This document shows positions 47,801 through 56,676 of a stretch of DNA of 64,000 nt, piece after piece; the first letter of the stretch is position 1, and every line of letters begins with the position of its first letter. The position numbers and the translations under genes were made by a program. The DNA is taken from NCBI GenBank assembly GCA_900155495.1, contig FTLJ01000642.1, positions 1 through 64,000 of the forward strand. The letters run 5' to 3'. Under the pieces are notes generated by a model, which was given only the letters and a program-made list of their open reading frames with translations, was not told where the DNA came from and did not search any database. Source of the DNA: Porogramme epimiltina. Lineage: Eukaryota; Basidiomycota; Agaricomycetes; Polyporales; Polyporaceae.

Positions 47801-48027
47801 GCTTCTGGCCAAAGGACTCCTCAAGCGTGATCGGCACAATCCACATCCAGCTTGAGCCCTCCGCGTCATCGGTCGATCCTGGAGGGCCTCATTCGTCCAC
47901 ACGTGCGACATTCGCAAAGGTCGACCGTGTTGTCGAGCGCGTGGACAAACTTCTCCGGAGCCGCATAGCAGGCCTTGAGGAGTTGACGATTCAAGTCGAG
48001 GATTCGTCAGCGCACTACGCAGATTGA
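44844..48027 (+). CDS. MSC2: MSC2/ZnT5-like zinc transporter (cation diffusion facilitator) with His-rich loop
   Basis: Thirteen exons: 44844-44911, 44973-45159, 45212-45297, 45351-45411, 45459-45710, 45763-46006, 46055-46261, 46314-46407, 46455-46547, 46603-46705, 46759-47442, 47503-47703 and 47761-48027; 848 residues. The N-terminal 300 residues are hydrophobic, with several extra membrane spans as in Msc2 and ZnT5. The CDF core starts near residue 335. Its metal site is formed by ISDAIHMAFD (across a splice) and HVMADTLGSVGV, each pairing His and Asp. Between them lies a loop of about 225 residues, mostly one 684-nt exon, packed with HSHGHGHSH-type repeats. The C-terminal cytosolic CDF domain ends IGTIHIQLEP...GLEELTIQVE. 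The family moves zinc into the ER/secretory pathway, in yeast as a complex with Zrg17. The N-terminal start at 44844 is the least certain part. Confidence 0.9.
46759..47160 (+). repeat. Imperfect CAC/CAT-rich repeat coding the His-rich zinc loop
   Basis: Degenerate repetition of His-Ser-His and His-Gly-His codons (for example GGHSHSHGHGHSH and HDHGHEHAHGHD). It lies wholly inside exon 46759-47442 of the zinc transporter. Confidence 0.8.
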
Positions 48028-48345
48028 CAGACACTCGTGTAGGAGGACTTGTAATATATATTACATTGCGGGAAACATTCGTGCAACCATTCACAAGACA
48101 AACCCACACGCGAGTTCTATCTACGGGTTCCAATACCAGTCATTAAGTACAGATTGTAGTGTGAGATAGTCCCTTTAGCCATGATACGCCTCACACGGGT
48201 GGTCTTGCCCAACCACGTCTCCAGAAATCGAAAGGGGAGGGAAGGTGGAGGGCAGGGGAAAGGGCCTACACCCAGGAGCGTAGTAAAACAAAACAAAATA
48301 CAAGCAGCCTGGGTAAATGTCCGCAACATTGTTCCGCGCAAAACG
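48028..48345. other. Convergent 3' region between MSC2 and CNOT9
   Basis: 318 bases with both 3' UTRs; nothing else is seen. Confidence 0.5.
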
Positions 48346-49635
48346 TTACTGCTCGTTGAGGTTGTTGAGCAAGGTCGTCAGGCATCTCTTCGTCACCATG
48401 TCACCCTATGCATTTTCAACCCGTCATCAGTCATCCCGTTCAAGCGACCATGCAAACAGGGCGTGGACAAACCTTGAGCAAGGCGTTGAAGGTGTTGTCA
48501 CGCAGGGGCTCCGGCAAACAAGCCCTAAGCGCCTCGCGGGCCCTGGATCGACGCAAGGTTTAGCGTGAGGCGGATGGCGTCATAGACACATCGGCAACGT
48601 ACCTCAAATTATCACTCAAGCGCAAGTAGCAGCGGACGACGTGCTTGAGCAGACGGACGGCCTGGGTCTCCACGAGCTGGTTGACCATGTTGCTCAGGAC
48701 GGTGCCAACAGCGTAGAACCGCTCGTAAGTGTGACAGATGTACGTCAGCCCGGTCTCATCGAGGAGGATCTTCTGGACGATGAAGATGGCAACCGTTTTT
48801 GAGAGCTCCGACCCAGTCTCCATGATACGCAAGCAGAGGGGAATGATTTCGGTGGACAAGAGGAAGTGGATGACGGGTGTATTGTCGTTTTGCTACAGCA
48901 ACGTAAGCATAGGGCCAGAAATGACAGATGAACTTCCCGACGTACCTTTACCAAGGCTCCAATGACTCCAAGAGAAGTGAGGCGCAGGTACTCAAAAGGA
49001 CGCGTTTTTGAGGTCGTGTTCAAGAAGGGGTATAAGAAAAGTGGGATATGAGCTGCGGTTGTCGACATTAGTGGCGCTTTGAGCGTGACCCATTCGAAGT
49101 CAACGTACCATTGAGGAATAATTGACGGGTCTCCGGGTGAGAAGCTACACATTGAAGGAGAGCAAGAGCATTGCAGACGCGGTTGGATGCATGTGCCGTG
49201 AGATTAGGAGGAGATAATGAAGGATACACCGAAACGATTTCTTGGAGAAGAGCAGGCATGATACCTATCCTGAAGGTGAGTCCAAGTGCAATGGTGTCAC
49301 GGAGAGGACATATAGAGCGTACCGAAAGAGTGCCAGAGGACAAGAGCAAGGTCGTCATACTGTTCCCTCTTCTTGCTCAGCTCCAGGAGAGCACTCTCGC
49401 GAGTCTGCGAGTCGAGAAGGTCGATCACAAGGCCGTAGATCTTGGTCTCATCATTGAGGCCGCCTTGGACACCCAAAGCACCGGGGAGGAAAACGCCTTG
49501 ATGAGAGGTCGCGTGAGAGAGGGGAGGGAGGTTGGAGGGGGAGTCGGAATAGGCCTGGACACCGCGCTGGTACGGGTTGTACTGCAAGTTGTGCTGCATG
49601 TATGAGACGGGCTTGGGAGAAATGAGCCCCGCCAT
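48346..49635 (-). CDS. CAF40: CNOT9/CAF40 (Rcd1) subunit of the CCR4-NOT complex
   Basis: Six exons: 49635-49323, 49264-49109, 49052-48946, 48892-48603, 48542-48473 and 48405-48346; 331 residues. After a Tyr/Pro/Gln-containing N-terminal tail, the armadillo-repeat core is fully recognisable. Blocks include [96 protein letters not shown] and [14 protein letters not shown]. It ends NNLNEQ. This is the CCR4-NOT subunit that docks RNA-binding proteins and NOT1 to direct deadenylation. The start at 49635 is the first ATG in frame. A short upstream exon cannot be excluded, as in other genes here. Confidence 0.95.
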
Positions 49636-50045
49636 AAGGGGGAAGGAGAAGCAGACTACACGTAAAGCGCGGGACCGAGGTCGAAAGCGAGAGTGTGGGG
49701 ATCAGGTCGAGGTCGAGGTCGAGGTCGAAGGCAGAATGAGAACGCGTCTCGGGTTGGGTGCGTCGCATACGTCGGTGCCTGGCTTAGTCATCCGGCGTCT
49801 CCGTTGCCTTAACTGTCCGTCTCTATCGCACTGATTGTTGTGGGGGATCATACAAACTAATCAACGAAACCACATCGAAGAGTCTAACCAACGTATCTAT
49901 ACCATCAATCGTATCGCATCTAATTACGGAGATCTACTTCAATGTCCACGGACCGCCAGCACAAGCTCAAGAAGGCGACTGCGACCGATATCTACGAGAG
50001 TCCATAATGCTTCTAGACTTTAACAAGAAAGTTCCTACCATCCCG
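49636..50045. promoter_or_regulatory. CNOT9 promoter and serine dehydratase 3' end
   Basis: 410-base spacer. It contains a short GAGGTC hexamer repeat at about 49705-49728 (four copies). Otherwise nothing specific. Confidence 0.5.
49705..49728. repeat. GGTCGA/GAGGTC hexamer microsatellite
   Basis: Four consecutive copies of the unit AGGTCG upstream of CNOT9. Confidence 0.75.
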
Positions 50046-53000
50046 TCAGCAAGCGGGTACAGTGAGCGGAATCTTGACCGTTCGCTGTGTTCCCGTACGT
50101 CAGCGTCGGAATTTAAAATCTGTGGGAATGCACGAACCGCAAGACCCTATAAAGCGCCGCCGTTAGAATAGTACCAAGAGACTAGGACTGTTATCCTCAC
50201 CGAAAGACTAGTTTCCTTGTATTTCACGCTCATGTCCGCAGCAGTGAGCCGCATCGCCTCTATCGCCTCGTCCAGCGTGACACTGTACACATTCTGGCTG
50301 GCCATCGCGAGTTGGGCGGCCGTAATCGCCTTGACAGCTGCAAGGGAAGAAAGATCGGACAAACCTCCGTGAGCATACCTGCTCCGCCAGTAATGGAACC
50401 TGCGCCGCCGTCACGCACCTCCTAGACTGTTACGCTCCTACACACGCACCCAAGCCACACCGCGCTAGAAGTCAGCACTAGGGTCCTGATGCTCCGCGCG
50501 TGCGACGCTGTCGGAATGTGACGCACAATGCACGGAACCTGGACGAGCCCGTCGATGGGATCACACGTCAGGCCCAGGTTGTGTTCTGCAGATAACGTGG
50601 GCGTGAAACGATCGATGTGAGCGTGAGATGCGACGTCAAGACGGCGCAGCGAGGGGGCAGGCTCTGACCTATGCCGATCTCGGCTGCCTGTAGAATAGTC
50701 TCCGGCGAAGCTGCGGTCCCGAATGAGCACACGAGGAAGCACCGCGGAGGAGCCAGACAAAGGACATGCCTCCCATGCACGCTGCGAACCCTGCGCTGGC
50801 CATCGAGCACGCCACTGCGAAGTCGTATCGGCGTTAGACGGTACGGGGCGCGCGAGACCGAGCACAGCACAGCATACCGCCTACTTCCGCCTGGCAGCCC
50901 CCCTCTGCGGCCGAGATCGTGCTCCCGCGCTTGAACAACATGCCAACGGCCTGTGACAGAGAAGCGGGGTCATCTCGTCGACGATCGTCGAGGAAGCACG
51001 GCAAAGTGGGCGTACCGCGGCCGTAAGCAAGAAAGTAACGACGGACCTCTCGGGATCATCACTGACGAACTGTGCGCCACGCATCAGCCCGAGCCCGCCG
51101 GCAACAGCGCCCAAAACTTTGAAAAAAATAATAGATGGACGCCGACGCACCTCGACGATGTACTTCAGGACCGCCGGGATGACACCAGCCGCACCGTTCG
51201 TGGGCGACGTGACGATGCGCCCGCCGCTCGCGTTGACCTCGTTGACCGCGATCGCGTAGCACGACAAAAAGTCCATGGCGGGTATCATCGTTTTACGCTG
51301 GACGGGGCGCACGCAAGCGCACCAGCGAGCAAGTGAATCTATCAGCTTCTAGCGGCCCTGCAGGCCCAACGCAGCACCGCTTACCGGAGGCATAGGCGTT
51401 ACCGGGTGGTCCAGCACGCCCACCACGCGCGTCGGCCGGGACGCCGCGATCCTGGTCCCCGTGCTCCGCAGGTGCCCACGCGTGGCGTTACCCCCGAACC
51501 CGGGCCCAGCGTCGGCGCCAGGAACGGAGTTTCCGTCTGGAGCAAACCCGTCGGGCGCGCCAATATTACCGACGGGGAGGGCCCCCGCACCGATAGCGGG
51601 GAGAGTTGGCGCGGACAGGCCAGGATAAAAACTATGCGAGCGGAGGAAGGGAGAAACGGCGAGGGTTAGTCGGACGTGACCGCGGTGACAGTTGTAAACG
51701 GGAACACTGCACCCTCTCATGAGTCGACGGTAAAGGAGAGGCGCACGCCGACGCAGGCCCAGCCTACCGGGGAGCTTCTCTTCCGCGGAGGACACTCCCG
51801 TGCGTATGCAGTCGTCCATAACAGCCCAGATGCGCAATAACTGTAAGAGGGCCCCGATTGGTCACGGTCAGCCTTCGCCGTTATCACGGCATAAGGGAAG
51901 TGGAAGGACATTATGTGCAGTAAGGGTAAAAACAAGAGAAGAACGATGGATGGGTAAGAAAGAGGGTACCTTCTCATGTATTTCCTCATGGGAGTACCCG
52001 AAATGAAGTTCATTGTCGTATACAATTTGAGCAATGGACATCTAGACCCCGCGGAGGCGGGACAAGAGGGGAGTCAATCGCCATGGCAATCGATGCCGCA
52101 CGCGGTCAAGAAGTGCGGCGGGGAGAGTGAGAGCCTTGTCACGCACGTTATAGTTTCTCGTGAGGGCGAGAAGACTGTCCCCAGACTGTGACGGTGTTTC
52201 AGTCAGACTCCGTGGGTTTCGACGGGGGATGGGTAACGTACGACAAATGGGTACGGCGGCTGAATGGGATCGGTGGGCTGCGGGGCTTCCCCAGGTGCGG
52301 GTTCAGTGTGAGACTGATGCAGCCGCGCTCCGTGTACGGCGCTTTTGTCCACGCCCTTGTAGAACAAGTTCTCGTCCACTGAACCCGATGTGTGAGTGGC
52401 TCCGCGCACTCGATGTAGGTGCGGCAAAGCAGCGCGCTCTCGCACCTTTGGTCTTTTCGTTTACCACGAACCCGCCGCCCACACTAAATGATGATTACGA
52501 CATGTATAGAATTAGCCATCAACAAGCGAGGCTCTTTCATTATCGGAAAGCGGAAGAAGCGGGGATTCGACGCACCTAAAGTACTCATTAGTCGCCAGAA
52601 GGTCGCCGTCCTCGCCGAACACGGAGAACCGCATCCCGTTGGGATGCGTTTTTAGGACTTGATCCCATCGCCAAAGCATATCCTTGTCCATGTCGTACAC
52701 GATCCGATGACGTCCACCGAGCATCAACGTCTTGTTCTCTAGAATCGACTCATACCGTGATGGAATCGTGCCAGTGTCAATGGTCTCCGGGTCTGATCCT
52801 GTGCGGCGTTAGTCGCACCCAGTCGGATCGCGGCGTGGAGTAAAAAGACACCTACCCTCGAGGCCAAGAAGAATTGCCTGCGGCGTATGATGGCTGAAAG
52901 GCCATGTCGAGACCCATCAGCGAGCGGAAATGATGAGAGGCAGGGTTCGTACCCTTTTCCTAAACGTAAGCATCCTTTCAGTTAACCATTACGCGCCACC

Positions 53001-53687
53001 ACATCAACTAAAAGCCTACCGGTAGCAGCAAGCGAGCCGTAGCTGGGCGGGGATCAGCGAGCTGAATCATGCACGCTAGCAATCACACATACAGGGTGAT
53101 CTTGACAGTCTTCACCTATTGGCCGCAGCGTTCAGCGGTCGGGCTCAAGAAAATTCTCAACAGGATATTCACCTTCTCTAGCAATCCGAGTGCTTCCAGG
53201 TCGCCTATGAAGATCTTGCCAGCACGCATCGGCCCGACCGTGTGCGACGAACTCGGCCCCACTGTGCATTGTTCAGACCCACCGTCCATTAGCCACCGCC
53301 TAGCCCTTCTGCCCCATACCCAGACGCGTGTCGCGCACCTCCGATGCTGAAGAGATCGAAGGCGGAGATGACCGCATGCTCATGCTCCTTCTCATGCGCG
53401 CCCACGGATGTCAGCTCCTCCGCGGGGATGGTGTCTTCCGCGCCGTCCTCGTCCTCGGGGCGGCGCTTCGCCACCGCCGCAGCACCGTCATCTTTGCCCG
53501 TTCTGGCGGTGGACGAGAAGGTTCGCGCCGCAACGCGGGTCGTTGCAGGGAGCAGGACGCGTGCGGCAGAGGGCCTCGGGATGCGGCCGACGGTGGGCAG
53601 AGGGCGGGTGGACGACACGGCCTGGGGTTGTACCGCCACCGCACGGCGCGTCGGCGTAATGCGCCTTCTCGCAGTGGCTGCAAGCAT
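50046..53687 (-). CDS. Iron-sulfur L-serine dehydratase, single-chain bacterial type, likely mitochondrial
   Basis: Twenty-three exons: 53687-53339, 53261-53173, 53115-53093, 53042-53020, 52959-52953 (7 nt), 52893-52856, 52798-52576, 52483-52446, 52378-52242, 52185-52147, 52041-51970, 51840-51713, 51631-51385, 51297-51151, 51069-51016, 50950-50878, 50814-50770, 50710-50669, 50585-50527, 50437-50419 (19 nt), 50337-50201, 50146-50138 (9 nt) and 50084-50046; 678 residues. The Arg/Ala-rich N-terminus with RTFSSTAR looks like a mitochondrial presequence. The beta domain has [20 protein letters not shown] and [16 protein letters not shown]. The catalytic domain has [32 protein letters not shown] and a terminal [11 protein letters not shown]. 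The Fe-S ligand cysteines and the C-terminal Cys of the SdaA family are present. It converts L-serine to pyruvate and ammonia, without PLP. One intron (50769-50711) needs a GC donor. Confidence 0.92.
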
Positions 53688-54191
53688 CGAGCGCGGTCAG
53701 AGCGTGGTCCTTCCTACTTGGGCTGCGAGTCGTCCTAGGCGCGTTCGACCCGGGGGGGGGGAGTGTCCTGCTGTCGTCCGACGTGACCAGCGGGGCAGCG
53801 CGGGCGAGGGTGAGAAGACAAGATGCGGTGGGCGATGCGGAGCACCGTCGGCGCCGTTCATTGCTGGCCTGGTATCGCCGCCCATGTCGTGAAACGCACC
53901 GTCAAACCCTAACCCCGCACCGGACCTTGCCCGTCTCTCCCGGCATGTGACCGCGACTCGGAGCAATTTGCTCCACGACGCGTCTTGCTTGAGCTTGTTC
54001 TCCGAAGCTTCGCTGCTCCCATCCCTCCCCCCTCTCGGCCCTCGATAGACTTTGCTGGACTAGATTGCCAGCTGTTGATATCACACAACTGTTTCTCATC
54101 GGCTTAAAGACCGGTAACTTGTCATAGAAATCCAAACAACACAGCACTACAGCCATCGATTAATCCATAACGCCATCACAAGTCCCCTCCC
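53688..54191. promoter_or_regulatory. Divergent promoter, serine dehydratase and SET protein
   Basis: 504 bases between divergent starts. It includes a G9 run (about 53753-53761) on the dehydratase side. No other motif is recognised. Confidence 0.5.
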
Positions 54192-55619
54192 ATGTCTGAA
54201 CACCACCAACAATCACCTGTCCTTAGCACATCTGTTCCATCCACACCGTCCATCTCCACATCCACGACAACACCCTTCCTCCACCTCCGTAGGGATCCCT
54301 ATTGTGGCAGGAAATACCACGCGTCCACCGCCCTGCCCGCAGAGGCCGATCTTCTCGGCGCCGTCGTCCCTTATTCCTACACTGTCTGGAAGCGGTTCCG
54401 TAACGAGGTCTGCGCAGAGTGCTGGAGATACGAACGGGGCCGGAGATCGCACCTCACGCGCCGCGACGACGAAGGGTTCGGGGCGGGGCGAAGCGAGACA
54501 CGGCCTCTTCCGCAGAACGGGAAAGCAAACGCGGCAGCGGCCATCGGCGCCGGGCTGTGGTTCTGCGACGGACAGTGCCAGCAGAGGTGGATCGAGCGCG
54601 AAGGGTCAGAAGCCGTGGGCCTACTCAGGCGGCTAGAAGCAGCGCGGCAGAAGAAGCCGCCGAAAGCACACGCAGGCGCGCAGCAAGAGGAACAGACTGC
54701 GACGATTACCCAGGAAGTTGTGGACCAGGCTTGGGACGCGGTGCGCGCAAAGGAGAGGTCGCCAAAAGAGGTGCAGAGGTGGCGGAGTCTCCAGCTGGAC
54801 GACTACGAGGCCGACATGGCCCGATACGTCCTCCTTGCGCTCCTCCGCTGCCGCCGGGAAGCGCACGGTGCTCGCAACTGTCAAGCCACAGACGCAGATC
54901 CGCCACAGGCAAACGGCGCACCGCCGGAAGGAGATGGGCAAGGTTCAGGATGGGCGACGTTCGCTTCTCTGCAGGCCAACGAGCTATCGCTCGTGCGCGC
55001 GTGCCCCGAGATCTTGGGGCACCAAACGCGGATCTACCGGCTCCTGAAGGGCTGCTTCGCGCTAGGGTCGACGAAGGGGACACATCCTTCGCGAAGCAAA
55101 CCGCACGCGTCGCCAGATAGCACCCAGTCCGCTGAAGCTGCAGACGAAGGCCCGCAAACAGGCGGCGGCGGCGCGTCGGGGACGCTAGAAGAGCTGGGAG
55201 ACGTCATCACAATTGACAACGTCCGGACGATCCTGGGCGTCGACCCGGGGAACTCGTTCGGGGTTTGGGAGGTGCCGCTGATGGAGGAGAGCGAATGTCT
55301 GGGGTTTGCGGTGTATCCCACAGCGTCGTTCTTCAACCATCGTGAGTGCACCGGTCCCAGCTGTTTCACGTGCGCGTGGTGTCGCGTGAGCGCAGGGCCT
55401 GATGTGGTTTCGATAGACTGTTCGCCTAATGTGCGCAAGGAACGCGAGGGCAGGACGTTGCGATTCGTGACCACGGAGGGCGTAGAGGACGAAGAGGAAT
55501 TGTGCATCAGTTACGGTCATGTGGAGGGTATGTCCGTGGATGAACGGAGAAAGGAGCTGGCAGAAGGATGGTACTTCGAATGCCGATGCAGCCGGTGTGT
55601 GGCCGAGGCACCGAGTTGA
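54192..55619 (+). CDS. SMYD-like SET domain protein (SET6-type methyltransferase)
   Basis: Two exons: 54192-55341 and 55417-55619; 450 residues. After a Ser/Thr-rich start comes a split-SET layout. The early segment (YCGRKYHASTALPAEADLLG) is followed by a Cys-rich insertion (CAECWRYERGRRSH, then LWFCDGQCQQRW) like a degenerate MYND finger. A long helical insert follows, then the core SET (FGVWEVPLMEESECLGFAVY, FFNHHCSPNV, EELCISYG) and the post-SET CxCxxC (FECRCSRC). The AdoMet-binding NHxCxPN motif exists only after removal of the 75-nt intron at 55342-55416. That intron lacks a stop and is a multiple of three. Lysine methyltransferase activity on an unknown substrate is expected. Yeast Set6 is the nearest family by layout. 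Confidence 0.9.
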   Translation: MSEHHQQSPVLSTSVPSTPSISTSTTTPFLHLRRDPYCGRKYHASTALPAEADLLGAVVPYSYTVWKRFRNEVCAECWRYERGRRSHLTRRDDEGFGAGRSETRPLPQNGKANAAAAIGAGLWFCDGQCQQRWIEREGSEAVGLLRRLEAARQKKPPKAHAGAQQEEQTATITQEVVDQAWDAVRAKERSPKEVQRWRSLQLDDYEADMARYVLLALLRCRREAHGARNCQATDADPPQANGAPPEGDGQGSGWATFASLQANELSLVRACPEILGHQTRIYRLLKGCFALGSTKGTHPSRSKPHASPDSTQSAEAADEGPQTGGGGASGTLEELGDVITIDNVRTILGVDPGNSFGVWEVPLMEESECLGFAVYPTASFFNHRECTGPSCFTCAWCRVSAGPDVVSIDCSPNVRKEREGRTLRFVTTEGVEDEEELCISYGHVEGMSVDERRKELAEGWYFECRCSRCVAEAPS

Positions 55620-56676
55620 GACACGGTGTTGGGCGATGGGGTCAGCGTGGCGGTCGGGTATATGTTTGGGCGGTGGAGGACACATGGAGCCGGGGACGGG
55701 TGTGGTGAGGCGAGAGCTGGCATAGCGAAGAGTCGGAGTCGGAGGTTGAGGCCAAGGGGTACATAACTACTGCGGGAGGGAGAGGATGTCGGCCGCCAAG
55801 GTTGATTGTCGTCGAAGGAAGCGGGAGAGTGACGACGGAGTGTTCTGCGGAAGAGAAACAAGAGGCAACGTCGTGTGCCACAAGCCGTGCGGGCGGACAT
55901 TCCAAGGTGGCGCGTGGTCGAGGGGGCGGACCGCGGATGAGATGGAAATGTGTGCCGGAGAGAAAGGAGCGCAGACGAAATGGCAGAAAGGCAAGAGAGG
56001 CTAGGGAGAGTGTCAGGATGTGGGCTGAGAAGAGAGCGCCTCGAGGCGGTTGATAAGTAGGCTGGGATGGGACCTGGGAGGGAGGAAGACCGGCACCAGG
56101 AACCGGGCGTGGAGACGGAGGCCGCCGGAGAGGGGTGATGGGACAGTCGCCGACGGTGGGCTCTGGTGACGGATCCCGTCGTCGGCGACGGCTGCCACTC
56201 GGACGGCGGCGCAGGGTGGTCCGGGGAGTGGACGGCGTTGTTTAAATAATCGAATTTGTTGTGCTGGAGAAGGGTGAGAAGGGAGTGGAACAGAGGATGG
56301 CTGATGGACGAGATGGACGGGGACGGCGCGCGAGGGCGACGGGGATTGGCCGCGGTGGCTCGCCTGAGGCTGCGACCGCCTTTGCCGCGCAACCGAGCAC
56401 TCGCGTCCCAGATCCCAACAGCTCCCCCAGGCGCCCGGCCCTCTCCTGCAATCAGCCCGCCTCAGCCTTCCTCGTCCTCCCCTCCACGTACCACCCCGAG
56501 CTCTCTTTCCGTCTCCCAACTACGGCTCGCCACACTCCTCCTTTTTCTTTCCGCTCCCCCGCGTCCGCCGCACCCGAGCTCCTCTCGCCCTCAGTTCCCC
56601 CGGCCGCTCCTGCGTCCCACACGACACTCGCTGCATTCTCCCGTCGGCCCACCACCCCATCAGGGCATACAGGCCG
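55620..56676. promoter_or_regulatory. Long intergenic region upstream of the BEM3-like gene
   Basis: 1,057 bases without a supportable gene. The first half is G+A-rich on the plus strand. The second half (56400-56660) is C+T-rich up to the start of the RhoGAP gene. Open frames on both strands (for example 55517-56392 minus) look like composition artefacts. Confidence 0.5.

Noticed and set aside
55517..56392. 291-codon open frame on the minus strand after the SET gene
   Set aside because: Ser/Pro/His-rich low complexity, overlapping the SET exon; no conserved motif.
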